This document shows positions 41,912-50,852 of a stretch of DNA of 64,000 nucleotides, in pieces. A program made the position numbers and the translations under genes. Source of the DNA: Gottfriedia sp049568075 (lineage in GTDB: Bacteria; Bacillota; Bacilli; Bacillales; Bacillaceae_G); assembly GCA_049568075.1 (NCBI GenBank), contig CP144911.1. The stretch is one strand, 5' to 3'. The notes beneath the pieces are model-generated. The model did no database searches, had not been told where the DNA came from, and worked only from the letters and a program-made list of their open reading frames with translations. Numbering within the stretch: the first letter of the stretch is position 1; each line of letters starts with the position of its first letter.

Positions 41912-43234
41912 TCATTTAACCCTTACTTTCGCATCTCCTTCGATATACGAAGGAAAAGATACAAGATCAATTTTTATCGGATTCATATACTTTTGTCGAG
42001 ATGAAATCTTAAAACCTATTATTTGCTTATTACTAACATTGCCTTCCATATAGGATTCATTCATTTCAATTTCTTTTCCGTTTGCATCAGTGATTGATCC
42101 AATCATGTCGTAATTAAATTCCTTTTTTGTATTCAAAGTAAAAAATATAGTATCTCCCTCTTTTTTTAGGTCAGATAAATAATTACCTCTTGGCTGTTTC
42201 AGAATTTTTTGTTTCTTAGTATCAATTACAAGGTACTCATCTTCCTTATCAATTGCCTGAAGTTTATTTATGACAAAATATAATTCTTTTGGATCTTTAA
42301 AATAATTACTCTGTAAAAAGATAATTCTTTCATTATCGCTAATAATTTTTGCAGCAGTTCCATTAGTTATTTTTGACCATACCTCACCATTTTGATCAAT
42401 AAGTTTTATACCGGAGAAATCTAGTATTTTCTTTGAATTACTTGGATCCATTTCAACTTGTACTGCTACACGGAGCGGATAGATGGTAACTTTTTTAATT
42501 TTAATCTTTTGATTTTCAATCATTACCGTTTTATTTAGTTCATATATTTGATTCGTTTTTTCATGTTTTTTTATTGAAAGTGGAATCGAAAATTGTGCTG
42601 ATTGCCTTACATTCTTAATTTTTAAAACTAAATTAAAATCTTGCTGTTCATATGGTTTATCAAAATCGTATTCTACTGTGCTTGTATATTGACCTCTAAC
42701 TTTATCGACAGTACCTCCAAAAGATAAAGAGTGTTCGGGTAATTTTTCCCCATTACTCGGTTTAAGATATGCCTCATCGATTTCGAAATTTTTCTGTTTT
42801 GAGTTACTATCAATCGTATAAAATAAAACGATGTCTTGTTCATCAGCAATAACAGAATCGATTGTAACTTTAATACCATTCTTTTCTTGTGATGTACCAA
42901 TCTTTTGGGCATATTTATTTTCTACCGCTGAAAGTAACCCCTTATCATGACGCACACGTACCATTTCAACAATTTTCTCCATCCCTGGTACTTTTGTTAA
43001 ATAATCAGCAAAGGTTGGTGATACACGTATACTTGCTAGAATTCCAAAAAGAAAAACGGCAGCTGCAACTATTGACCAAATTCTAAATTTACGTTTCGGT
43101 TTTTTGATCATCTTAACTTCTTTTGCATTTTGAAAACCAATTTGAATAGCCTCATCAATATCATCAAGAGGTATATCGACGTTTTCGTATTTTTCTTTCA
43201 AATTTTTTAATTCTCTTTTTTCTTTTTCAAACAT
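41912..43234 (-). CDS. DUF4179 anti-sigma factor-like protein (about 440 aa)
   Basis: A cytoplasmic acidic N-terminus (FEKEKRELKNLKEKYENVDI, DDIDEAIQIGFQ) precedes one membrane helix (IWSIVAAAVFLFGILAS) and a long extracytoplasmic DUF4179 region (FADYLTKVPGMEKIVEMVRV, IVLFYTIDSNSKQK and later beta repeats). DUF4179 proteins sit beside ECF sigma genes and bind the sigma factor until a cell-surface signal arrives. The start is ambiguous between ATG 43240 and ATG 43234; both overlap the sigma gene's end by about 8-14 bases, giving translational coupling. Confidence 0.85.
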   Translation of the reverse strand: MFEKEKRELKNLKEKYENVDIPLDDIDEAIQIGFQNAKEVKMIKKPKRKFRIWSIVAAAVFLFGILASIRVSPTFADYLTKVPGMEKIVEMVRVRHDKGLLSAVENKYAQKIGTSQEKNGIKVTIDSVIADEQDIVLFYTIDSNSKQKNFEIDEAYLKPSNGEKLPEHSLSFGGTVDKVRGQYTSTVEYDFDKPYEQQDFNLVLKIKNVRQSAQFSIPLSIKKHEKTNQIYELNKTVMIENQKIKIKKVTIYPLRVAVQVEMDPSNSKKILDFSGIKLIDQNGEVWSKITNGTAAKIISDNERIIFLQSNYFKDPKELYFVINKLQAIDKEDEYLVIDTKKQKILKQPRGNYLSDLKKEGDTIFFTLNTKKEFNYDMIGSITDANGKEIEMNESYMEGNVSNKQIIGFKISSRQKYMNPIKIDLVSFPSYIEGDAKVRVK

Positions 43235-43748
43235 TGCCATTTTCTCCTTTCTCTTCAAGAATTCCTCTTAATGATCTCAATGCTTTGTTCAACCAAGTCT
43301 TTACTGTACCTTCTGGACGATTCCACATAATTGCAATATCTTTGATTTTGACATCGTGAAAATATTTTAAATGTAATAGCTGTCGCTGTGTATCATCAAG
43401 CTGTGACATTGCTTCTTCTATTTCAATATAGTTATAATCTTCGATCGTACCTAGCTGTGAAATATATTCATCGTCGAAGGTTACTCTATTATTCTTCTTT
43501 ATAGAATCCTGACAGTAATTAATCATAATCCGAATAAGCCATGTTTTTACATAACTTGGTTCTCTCAATGTTTGTATGTTTTGATAAGCTCTAAACGTTA
43601 CTTCTTGAATTGCTTCAATTGCCTCATCTTTATTCTTTAAGTAGGCTAATGCAGTTTTATATAATGATATTTTATGCTCATGCATAATTGACAAAAATGC
43701 TTGCTCATCTCCTTTGATAGCCCTTTTCACTAGACTATGATCCTGCAA
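43227..43748 (-). CDS. ECF-family RNA polymerase sigma factor (173 aa)
   Basis: TTG 43748 is preferred because GGAGGG stands seven bases ahead; an ATG five codons earlier lies on top of that site. Sigma-70 region 2 (EQAFLSIMHEHKISLYKTAL, DEAIEAIQEVTFRAYQNIQT) and region 4 (SQLDDTQRQLLHLKYFHDVK, IKDIAIMWNRPEGTVKTWLN) are complete. Region 3 is absent, as in ECF factors. The adjoining DUF4179 gene is its likely anti-sigma partner. Its regulon is unknown. Confidence 0.9.
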   Translation of the reverse strand: MQDHSLVKRAIKGDEQAFLSIMHEHKISLYKTALAYLKNKDEAIEAIQEVTFRAYQNIQTLREPSYVKTWLIRIMINYCQDSIKKNNRVTFDDEYISQLGTIEDYNYIEIEEAMSQLDDTQRQLLHLKYFHDVKIKDIAIMWNRPEGTVKTWLNKALRSLRGILEEKGENGNV

Positions 43749-43763
43749 TCTCAATCCCTCCAT

Positions 43764-44140
43764 CTCGATGTTCTATACATTAGACTCCTGAGAGCTAAAA
43801 AAGTTTTAGTAATTTTTAATTTTTTTGAATCGATTTCATAATGCATTTTTTATCTACAGAATTTGATTGCTGACTTTTAAAGAATTCAAAAATAATATAC
43901 AAATAATAGTTTTGTATATTTTTCATAAATTCCAAAAGGAGTAATGTGCTATTAAAAAATGTGAAAAATTAACAATACCGACAATAAATACTGGTTAATT
44001 TTACCTTTATAAATGGTAACATAATTTCGTAAACGTTCATTAAAAAATTAGAGACAGTTTTGATAAAGATTAATTCAATTTAACTTCTAAGGTATATTTT
44101 TTATCGGTGCAAAAACCAATTTGAAACAGGTGGTTATATT
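43764..44140. other. Intergenic, promoters only
   Basis: AT-rich divergent region of about 375 bases containing the promoters of the sigma operon and the 44141 gene. ATTTCGTAAACGTTCAT near 44028 resembles the GTAAACG motif of the 5' repeats. Nothing else is supported. Confidence 0.4.
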
Positions 44141-44350
44141 ATGAAAATAGCAAGAAATATATTAATTATATTTTCCTACATAATGTTTACGGTATTAATT
44201 ATAGTTGGACCGGAGTTTCGTAAGTATAAATCATATGTTCTTTTGTTACAGATACTATTTTTTTGTACAGGTCCATTATTATTAATCATTATAGATTGGA
44301 AGAAAAAAAGAAATAAAGATAAGCCTGAAATCAACGGTAAATCGGAGTGA
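44141..44350 (+). CDS. Small two-helix membrane protein (69 aa)
   Basis: AGGTGG lies about eight bases before ATG 44141. Helices at about 5-24 and 30-50, then a charged tail (WKKKRNKDKPEINGKSE). Family unknown. It is divergent from the ECF sigma operon. Confidence 0.55.
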   Translation: MKIARNILIIFSYIMFTVLIIVGPEFRKYKSYVLLLQILFFCTGPLLLIIIDWKKKRNKDKPEINGKSE

Positions 44351-44444
44351 AATGGAAATTTACGTTAGTAGATTCATGGAGTTGAATTAGAATTTAAATG
44401 GTCTCAGCTTACATAAAAGACATACAACTTTTAAAAGAATCAAA

Positions 44445-44478
44445 ATAAAAAGACATGAGCATCAACACTCATGTCCTT
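44445..44478 (-). terminator. Rho-independent terminator
   Basis: GACATGAG pairs with CTCATGTC; on the minus strand TTTTTATTTT follows. Ends the ftsZ transcript. Confidence 0.85.
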
Positions 44479-44494
44479 CACTACATCGATAAAT

Positions 44495-45886
44495 CTATCT
44501 ATTTCTGTTTTTTCGATTACGTAAGAAAGCCGGAATATATGAAGTAGAATCTTCCTTCTCATTAAATCGGCCATATTCTTGTTGCTCATTATGGCGGCCG
44601 TAGTCTTGTTGTTCTGTGTATCGATTTTGATCTTGTCGTTCTGAGTAACGGTTATATTCCTGCTGTTCATTATATCGACCGTAATCATTTTGTTCATTAT
44701 TATAACGCCCATAATCTTGTTGCTCATTATAGCGATTATAATCTTTTGGTTCATTGTAACGTCCATAATTTTGCTGTTCTGTGTATCGACCAGTGTCTTG
44801 TTGATCATTATAGCGACCAAAATCTTGCTGTTGGTCTATTCGATATCTTTGATCTTGTTGGAAGCGTTGCTCTCTATTGTATAAGCTAGGTGCTTCTTCT
44901 ATTGGTCTAGAAGGAGTTCTTACCATTTTCTCTTCTTTATCCGCAAATCCTGTAGCAATAACTGTTACAATAATTTCATCTTTTAAGTTTTCGTCGATTA
45001 CCGAACCGAAAATCATATTTAATTCTTCATGAGACGCAGAAGCAACGATATCAGCAGCTTCTTGTACTTCAAATAGACTTAAGTTACGTCCACCTGTAAT
45101 ATTCATAATTACACCATGAGCTCCATTAATAGAAGTTTCTAGTAACGGAGAATTTAATGCCTTCTGAGCAGCGATTGTAGCGCGATCTTTACCTTTTGCA
45201 ATACCGATCCCCATAAGGGCTGTCCCTTTATGAGACATGACCGTTTTAACATCAGCAAAGTCTAGATTGATTAATCCTGGTACTGCAATTAAGTCGGAAA
45301 TCCCTTGAACACCTTGTCGTAGTACATTATCCGCTTCACGGAATGCTTCGAGCATCGGTGTTTTTTTGTCAACTAGCTCTAATAATCGATCGTTTGGAAT
45401 GATTATTAATGTATCAACAGCTTCCCTAAGTTCTTTAATTCCACCTTCAGCGTTTGTTGCACGTTTTTTCCCTTCAAATTTGAAAGGACGAGTTACTACT
45501 CCAATTGTTAAAGCACCAAGCTTTCGAGCAATTTTTGCAACTTCGGGAGCTGCACCTGTACCTGTTCCGCCACCCATTCCAGCTGTAACGAAAACCATGT
45601 CTGCTCCTTGTAGTACTTCCTCAATTTGCGACTTACTTTCCTCAACAGCTCTTTTACCAATTTCAGGATTTGCTCCTGCTCCTAAACCACGTGTCAACGT
45701 TGCACCAATTTGCATAGTAATTTCAGCTTTTGATTGTTTTAGTGCTTGGGCATCCGTATTAAAAGCAATGAACTCAACGCCTTCTACTCCGTCTTCAATC
45801 ATTCGGTTAACGGCGTTATTTCCGCCACCACCAACACCAATAACTTTTATTCTTGCAAACTGTTCTATATTTTCAAATTCAAACAT
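44495..45886 (-). CDS. FtsZ homologue with a tandem-repeat linker (463 aa)
   Basis: ATG 45886 is set by GAGGAGG seven bases upstream. The GTPase core is complete: IKVIGVGGGGNNAVNRMIE, NTDAQAL, LTRGLGAGANPEIGKR, the tubulin signature GMGGGTGTGAAPEVA, FREADNVLRQGVQGISDLI and the T7-loop NLDFADVKT whose Asp completes the active site of the neighbouring subunit. The C-terminus SYIPAFLRNRKNRNR matches the conserved tail that binds FtsA, SepF and other partners. Between them (about 355-445) the linker is ten nine-residue repeats. No ftsA or dcw genes are adjacent, so it may be a second FtsZ. Confidence 0.9.
   Translation of the reverse strand: MFEFENIEQFARIKVIGVGGGGNNAVNRMIEDGVEGVEFIAFNTDAQALKQSKAEITMQIGATLTRGLGAGANPEIGKRAVEESKSQIEEVLQGADMVFVTAGMGGGTGTGAAPEVAKIARKLGALTIGVVTRPFKFEGKKRATNAEGGIKELREAVDTLIIIPNDRLLELVDKKTPMLEAFREADNVLRQGVQGISDLIAVPGLINLDFADVKTVMSHKGTALMGIGIAKGKDRATIAAQKALNSPLLETSINGAHGVIMNITGGRNLSLFEVQEAADIVASASHEELNMIFGSVIDENLKDEIIVTVIATGFADKEEKMVRTPSRPIEEAPSLYNREQRFQQDQRYRIDQQQDFGRYNDQQDTGRYTEQQNYGRYNEPKDYNRYNEQQDYGRYNNEQNDYGRYNEQQEYNRYSERQDQNRYTEQQDYGRHNEQQEYGRFNEKEDSTSYIPAFLRNRKNRNR
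44552..44824 (-). repeat. 27-bp tandem repeats in the FtsZ linker
   Basis: Ten consecutive units of nine residues (one of ten) follow the pattern (D/E)YGRYNEQQ: DFGRYNDQQ, DTGRYTEQQ, NYGRYNEPK, DYNRYNEQQ, DYGRYNNEQN, DYGRYNEQQ, EYNRYSERQ, DQNRYTEQQ, DYGRHNEQQ, EYGRFNEKE. The DNA repeat favours copy-number change by slippage. The composition (Tyr, Asn, Gln, Arg, Asp) is prion-like and disordered. Confidence 0.9.
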
Positions 45887-46367
45887 GATCATTCCTCCTC
45901 GTCATACCGATTACATAATTTCACGTTTTTCTAAGAACCATTCATTTCATTCTAAGATTTATTTTTTTATGTACGTTTTAGTAGATTAGAATTATCCAAT
46001 TCACTTGTAGACATAGAATTGTCCTAATTCCCCTAACACTACTATACAAGAAAACTACTTATTATCTTTTCGATAATTTTTCCTTAATATACCTTTAACT
46101 AAAACATGTATTTTAACATCTTAATGTAATATCTCTATCAACTTCGTAACAAACTTTCATTAAAAAGTTTGTACAATTAATATAATTCTTTCCTTTTTGA
46201 TTGAATCCTTTAAGAATCTTTATCAGATCCAAAGAAATCAAAACCTAATATATGATAATTGTGATACTGTTCACAAATTATCCAATAAATTATAATCCCT
46301 ACAAATTTCCTATTGGTAAAATATTCATATATTAGGATTTCTTAAAATAGTATGAATCGGAGAAATC
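45887..46367. other. Intergenic, promoters only
   Basis: About 480 bases between divergent genes ftsZ and the pseudogene at 46368. Promoter for ftsZ presumed; no other feature recognised. Confidence 0.4.
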
Positions 46368-46929
46368 ATGAAAATATTATTTAAAAGTTTATTTGTTATA
46401 ATCTGTCTCTTAATTAGCTTATTCATCTTCAATTCTCAAAAATTATTCATTAATAAAAAAGATATATCTACTAGAGTAATAAAAGAAGATATTAAAAGAA
46501 TTGAGTGATACAGATGCAGATAAATCTACTTTGTCTTCTAATCTGACACAATATCAATCAAATTCAAAAAAAGATATTGCTAAAGCAACTATTTGCCTTT
46601 TTGGAAACTTTGATCGTCTTGAAGACTTAATGAAAGCCTCTAAGCTAGTCGTTAAAGCGACTGTTATTGCAACTGAACCATATGTTCTAATTGATGAAGG
46701 GAGTCATCGTATATACAAAATTAACATTTAAAATAAGTAAAGTTATTTCAAGTGAAAAGCGGTTGAATGGAAAAACTATATGGGGCATAGTAAGGCAAAT
46801 TTATTGAAGACAATAACTCTAGGAAATATTTTCGCGGTACCCCTTAAAAATATAACTAAAGAAATAGATGAAACAGAATTGAGAATAAATAATGCTGTTA
46901 CAGAATTAAATAAGCAACTTGAAACCTAA
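46368..46929 (+). pseudogene. Secreted or membrane-anchored protein gene with frameshifts
   Basis: Begins MKILFKSLFVIICLLISLFI (signal anchor) and runs to KEDIKRIE, where a stop at 46506 overlaps the next frame (SDTDADKSTLSSNLTQYQSN, MKASKLVVKATVIATEPYVL, IDEGSHRIYKINI). A third frame supplies FKISKVISSEKRLNGKTIWG, and another TLGNIFAVPLKNITKEIDET to the stop at 46929. Several frameshifts mean it is inactive. The original protein had the beta-rich 'LVVKGTV...SHRIYKI' pattern of Bacillus secreted proteins of unknown function. Confidence 0.6.
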
Positions 46930-47014
46930 TTTTATAATGTTTCAAATTATAAAGAGGTATCTGAAACAACCAAGTCCTTTCACTAATACAGAAGGTAAAT
47001 AAAACTCTCCATAC

Positions 47015-47050
47015 TAAAAAGAAACGACAAAACTAATATTTGTCGTTTCA
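47015..47050. terminator. Rho-independent terminator
   Basis: GAAACGACAAA pairs with TTTGTCGTTTC; on the minus strand TTTTTAGTATG follows. Serves the CDF transporter gene. Confidence 0.85.
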
Positions 47051-47057
47051 AACTTTA

Positions 47058-48038
47058 CTATTTTTTGATTATTTCTGTTTTATTTTCTTCAGTCCAATTT
47101 TGAATTCCGTCATCTTCGTCCAATTCGATAATAACGTCTGTTACGCCTTTTTCTTTCATAATTTTTTCTTCTAATCGGTCTTTTATGTCATCAGCTTGAG
47201 CTACTGTTAAATTAGGGTCTAGTTCAATTTCTAATTCAACATGTAAATCTTCCCCCTCTTTAACAACCGTAAGAGCTTGAATATCTTTGACCTCTGGATC
47301 TTCCATTACGATTTCACCAATTTTGTCTTCCATTTCTTCATCTGATTCACCAATAACACCTGCAGCATTATCAAGAAATACTTTCCCAACAACAAGGAAC
47401 ATCAAAATACCGATGATAACAGAAGCAATACCTTCCGCTTGATGGAATGGTGTATAGTAAGCAATGATTACAGCAATCATCGCTAATAATCCACCTAGAG
47501 TTGCTACTGTATCTTCTAAGAAAACTAATTTCGTAGCTGGTTTTGCTTTTCCTAAATTAGAAATTGCCTCAGTAACCACTCCAAAACCACTTGTTATTAT
47601 TCCTAATTCATGACTAATTTCTTTCATTGCTTTGTAAAGTACAAAGGCTTCAAGCACAACCGAAGCACCTAAAATAGTTAGGGTAATAGCCAGACCTGAA
47701 GAGTGGGTTGGATGTACAATATGCTGAATTCCTTCGACAATCGTTTCAAATGCCATAATTCCTACAATTAATACTGCTCCAAGTAAAACTAAATTAACAA
47801 GTCGACCAAATCCATTTGGAAACCGATCTGTTGGTGCCTTTTTACTTAAAGCTGAACCGCTAAATACAAAAAGTTGGTTTGCAGTATCGGCAGCACTATG
47901 CATCATCTCAGCAAAGAGTGCAACACTTCCAGTCATACTAAACCCTATTCCTTTTATTATCGCTATTACAGCGTTAACAATCGCTGCTAATAATGCAGAT
48001 TTATTACCCTTTTTTAAAAGCTGTAAAAATTCTTTCAT
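47058..48038 (-). CDS. Cation diffusion facilitator (CDF) metal exporter (326 aa)
   Basis: Six membrane helices in the first ~220 residues. The metal-site motif HSAADTANQLF (HSxxD) is in helix II, SVALFAEMMHSA precedes it, and a second acidic site lies near LVFLEDTVATLGGLLAMI in helix V. The C-terminal domain (about 230-315) has the ferredoxin-like fold of CDFs: VKDIQALTVVKEGEDLHVEL, EIELDPNLTVAQADDIKDRL. It exports Zn, Fe, Co or Mn in exchange for protons; the metal cannot be told. GAGGAGTATAG precedes the ATG. Confidence 0.9.
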   Translation of the reverse strand: MKEFLQLLKKGNKSALLAAIVNAVIAIIKGIGFSMTGSVALFAEMMHSAADTANQLFVFSGSALSKKAPTDRFPNGFGRLVNLVLLGAVLIVGIMAFETIVEGIQHIVHPTHSSGLAITLTILGASVVLEAFVLYKAMKEISHELGIITSGFGVVTEAISNLGKAKPATKLVFLEDTVATLGGLLAMIAVIIAYYTPFHQAEGIASVIIGILMFLVVGKVFLDNAAGVIGESDEEMEDKIGEIVMEDPEVKDIQALTVVKEGEDLHVELEIELDPNLTVAQADDIKDRLEEKIMKEKGVTDVIIELDEDDGIQNWTEENKTEIIKK

Positions 48039-48286
48039 TCTATACTCCTCTTTACTAGTATTTTTATATTATGTATTTTTATATTTTTTATTAGCTAACC
48101 AGGAAAAGTTCATAAAATTCGAAGTAACAACAGTTCATTTTTTACTTATTTGGAAAGATATGTAATTTAATTTTAACATAGGTTCTGATTATTCTTTTGT
48201 CTCTTCTACAAAAATATTTTTAATCAGCTAAAATATTTTTGTAACTTGAACAAAAACTTTTTACCCTTAACAAAACGAAGATGCCA

Positions 48287-48463
48287 CTAAAGACGAAAAA
48301 ATAAATAGAAATCAAATAGATATATCGCGATCATCAACATGGTTACTCCTATTAAGAAGTATAGTATCTTCTTTAATAAAAGCTTTTTTTTATTGAAAAT
48401 TGAGACCCATAAACAAAATAATGCTAATAATAAGATTGGTACCGCTAGTAACAAAATCAGCAA
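48287..48463 (-). CDS. Small membrane protein (58 aa)
   Basis: TTG 48463 follows AAAAGGATGTGAAGATAG. Two hydrophobic helices, LILLLAVPILLLALFCLWV and ILYFLIGVTMLMIAIYLF, are separated by the basic loop FNKKKLLLKK, and the tail is FYLFFRL. A continuous frame in a gap, with a preceding ribosome site, supports it. Function unknown. Confidence 0.5.
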   Translation of the reverse strand: MLILLLAVPILLLALFCLWVSIFNKKKLLLKKILYFLIGVTMLMIAIYLFDFYLFFRL

Positions 48464-48518
48464 CTATCTTCACATCCTTTTACTAAGATTCCTATGTTAT
48501 ACTTAATTCTTTATGAAG

Positions 48519-48549
48519 CAAAAAAAGCTATCTAAAAAGACAGCTTTTC
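48519..48549 (-). terminator. Rho-independent terminator
   Basis: GAAAAGCTGTC pairs with GATAGCTTTTTT on the minus strand around TTTTTA. Follows the paiB gene. Confidence 0.75.
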
Positions 48550-48607
48550 ATAATTTATATGCGGATAATGAAATGTACTAGTTCAATTTCATTTTTTTTT
48601 ACAAACT

Positions 48608-49249
48608 TTACTTCTTACTTTCCTTAAAAGATAAATGCTCTAATCTCTTTCCCATCAGTTCAGCCATTTGTTTTGAATGAGGATCTTCTTCTTTTTGTAA
48701 ATTATCAATGATATGATTATAATCCTTTTCGTTTCGATTCTGGCTTAATTTATATGAGGCCTGAATTTCTTCCACTTTAATCTTAAATCCAACTATACCT
48801 TTTAGTTCACTTTCTAAAAGTTGTGGAGAAAGTTTATCCCAAAGTACTGGGTTTTTACGATTTTTTTCATATTTCTCTAGCATGATTGTTAATTCATCTA
48901 CTAACTCATCTCTTTCTAAAATGCTTGCTTTTCCGTAAACATGCACAGCTTGATAATTCCAAGTTGGAACTTCTTCAACTTCATACCAAGAAGATGAAAT
49001 ATATGCGTGAGGTCCTTGAAACATAACAAGCACTTCTTCACTATTCTCAAATGTTTTCCATTGTGGATTTCCATATGCAATATGCCCAGTAATATAATAA
49101 TCTTCACCTTTTTTAGTTATAGCTAAAGGTAAATGTGTAGCAATTGGTCTACTCTGTTTTGTTGTGATAATCGTGCCAAAAGAGTTTTTTTGAACGAAAT
49201 CCCAAATTTCTTCAGGATTTGTGACTTTATAATATTTTGGAATATACAT
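48608..49249 (-). CDS. paiB: PaiB-type FMN-binding negative transcriptional regulator
   Basis: ATG 49249 is set by AAGGAGG. The PaiB signatures include MYIPKYYKVTNPEEIWDFVQ, THLPLAITKKGEDYYITGHI, YGNPQWKTFENSEEVLVMFQ, GPHAYISSSWYEVEEVPTWN and YQAVHVYGKA. PaiB proteins bind FMN in a split-barrel fold and in B. subtilis act with PaiA on sporulation and degradative-enzyme genes. The PaiA-like acetyltransferase is not adjacent here. Two identical-spaced operators lie upstream (49276-49340), which could serve autoregulation. Length 213 residues is standard. Confidence 0.9.
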   Translation of the reverse strand: MYIPKYYKVTNPEEIWDFVQKNSFGTIITTKQSRPIATHLPLAITKKGEDYYITGHIAYGNPQWKTFENSEEVLVMFQGPHAYISSSWYEVEEVPTWNYQAVHVYGKASILERDELVDELTIMLEKYEKNRKNPVLWDKLSPQLLESELKGIVGFKIKVEEIQASYKLSQNRNEKDYNHIIDNLQKEEDPHSKQMAELMGKRLEHLSFKESKK

Positions 49250-49275
49250 TCTTAATATTACCTCCTTAAACATTT

Positions 49276-49340
49276 TTGTTGCAAATGCAATAAAAATACC
49301 ATACTTTAAATCTAACTTATTATTGTTGCATTTGCAATAA
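49276..49340 (-). promoter_or_regulatory. Paired operator upstream of paiB
   Basis: TTGTTGCAAATGCAATAA (49276-49293) and TTGTTGCATTTGCAATAA (49323-49340) differ by two bases, sit 47 bases apart and each contain a TTGCA-NN-TGCAA palindrome. They flank the likely paiB promoter. The binding protein is not identified; a MarR-type or FMN-sensing regulator, or PaiB itself, are candidates. Confidence 0.55.
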
Positions 49341-49400
49341 TAATTTAAGTGGGATGTGCGAGGAATCTTACTATTAACCAATGGTATTTCACTTAATAAT

Positions 49401-49441
49401 AAAAAGAGAAAAATCATTCAATCTAGAAGATTTTTCTCTTT
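49401..49441 (-). terminator. Rho-independent terminator
   Basis: AAGAGAAAAATC pairs with GATTTTTCTCTT; a T-rich end follows on the minus strand. Ends the serine hydrolase gene. Confidence 0.8.
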
Positions 49442-49457
49442 CCTAATTCAAGATCAA

Positions 49458-50852
49458 TTACTTAATCAATGCATCATACACAGCAGTCGCCACGGCTTTA
49501 TATTGTCCCGTAGCAAAGTCATCACCTTTAAATTTGTTCGGATTTATTAATGGATCAATTACAGGTGAATGTTTTTTATTGGTCAATAAGACAATCCCTA
49601 AATTATTATCTGGATCTATAATGGTTAGAGTGCCTACCCACCCTGTATGTCCAATCGCATTTGGGCTTGCATACAATCCAAACGTAGAGGACATACTTGG
49701 AGAGCCATTTCTTCTCCAGCCTAAGCCATATGTTGGATTTAAATCGGAAGGTGCTGAAAACTGATCAATCGTTTTTTGATCAAATAGTTTTACTTTGCCA
49801 TATCCACCTCCGTTTAACATTACCTGCAAAAGAACGGCTAAATCGCTTGTTGTCGAGAAAAGCCCCGCATGACCTGATACGCCACCCATAGAGTAGTACG
49901 CCTTTTCATCGTGCACTTCTCCCTGTATTGTGTATGTACGAATATTTGGGAAAGTGATGATACCATTACGTGAATTCCCCATTAACTCGGTTGCTGCGAA
50001 ATCTTTTGCTTTGAATCCTTTTTGCAAAGGGTTGAACATTGTGTGTTTTAGACCTAACGGCTTATAAATCGTATTTTCTACATAGTCGTCTAGTCGCTTT
50101 CCAGTTACTTTCTCAATAATAAAGCCAAGGATCATATAGTCCACGTCACTATAAATGTTTTTCGTGCCAGGTACGTATTCTAACGGTGTTTCAGCGATTT
50201 TTTCAAATGTTTCATTACGGTCTTGTGTATACAAGGAACCTGCTACAGTAGGATTGTGGTATTGCGGATCAGCTGGAAAACCAGCAGTATGGTGTAAAAT
50301 ATCGATTAAGCGTAGGGTATCCTTCCCTTTAATCATATCAGTTGATTTGTCTTTAAAATTTGGAAAGTATGATTGTACAGTTGAATTCAAGTCTATTTTT
50401 CCTATACTAACAAGATGTTGCAAAGCGAAGTTAACTGCATACATTTTAGTATTTGATGCCAAATCAAACATTGTATTCGTCTTCATTTTCTGAGGATGTT
50501 TCAGTGGTGTTAGCCCATCGTATTTTTTCGAGTACCCATAAGCAGTGTTTTTTACAATTTTCCCATCTTTGATAATCATTAGAACTGCACCTGGAAAACC
50601 ATTGTTTACATCTTGCTGGATTAATTCATCTACTTGTTTTAATTTCTCAGATGAAAATCCTACTTCTTCAGGACGTTTTACTTTGCTCAACACGGGAAAG
50701 TTATCACTAGATTTGATTTGTTTCATTCCATTCACCTCTGCCTGGATTGAGGTTTTCTCTGCATTTGTTTGAGCATAGCTGACAGAACCTGTTGTAGTAA
50801 CCAACGCAAGAGATAGTGTTGATGTTACAATACTTCGAGTAATAAGAGTCAA
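49458..50852 (-). CDS. Secreted serine hydrolase, beta-lactamase/PBP4B (YbbE)-like (464 aa)
   Basis: A signal peptide (about 1-27, ...SVSYA) precedes the class C beta-lactamase-like fold. The active-site motifs are SxxK in FDLASNTKMYAVNF, YSD in NIYSDVDYMILGF (the Tyr-x-Asn/Asp motif) and HTG in AIGHTGWVGT. Length, the LIDILHHTAGFPADPQYH block and the C-terminal ILLTNKKHSP resemble YfeW/YbbE-type enzymes, which in B. subtilis act in muropeptide (MurNAc) recycling; that specific link is tentative. GGAGGGGATAAAA precedes the ATG. Confidence 0.8.
   Translation of the reverse strand: MTLITRSIVTSTLSLALVTTTGSVSYAQTNAEKTSIQAEVNGMKQIKSSDNFPVLSKVKRPEEVGFSSEKLKQVDELIQQDVNNGFPGAVLMIIKDGKIVKNTAYGYSKKYDGLTPLKHPQKMKTNTMFDLASNTKMYAVNFALQHLVSIGKIDLNSTVQSYFPNFKDKSTDMIKGKDTLRLIDILHHTAGFPADPQYHNPTVAGSLYTQDRNETFEKIAETPLEYVPGTKNIYSDVDYMILGFIIEKVTGKRLDDYVENTIYKPLGLKHTMFNPLQKGFKAKDFAATELMGNSRNGIITFPNIRTYTIQGEVHDEKAYYSMGGVSGHAGLFSTTSDLAVLLQVMLNGGGYGKVKLFDQKTIDQFSAPSDLNPTYGLGWRRNGSPSMSSTFGLYASPNAIGHTGWVGTLTIIDPDNNLGIVLLTNKKHSPVIDPLINPNKFKGDDFATGQYKAVATAVYDALIK

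Noticed and set aside
44540..44830. CRISPR-like or satellite array
   Set aside because: The 27-bp repeats are in frame within ftsZ and encode its linker; there are no spacers of constant length.
45366..45989. 207-codon plus-strand frame inside ftsZ
   Set aside because: It is the antisense shadow of a conserved gene, with Pro/Ser-rich composition typical of such frames.
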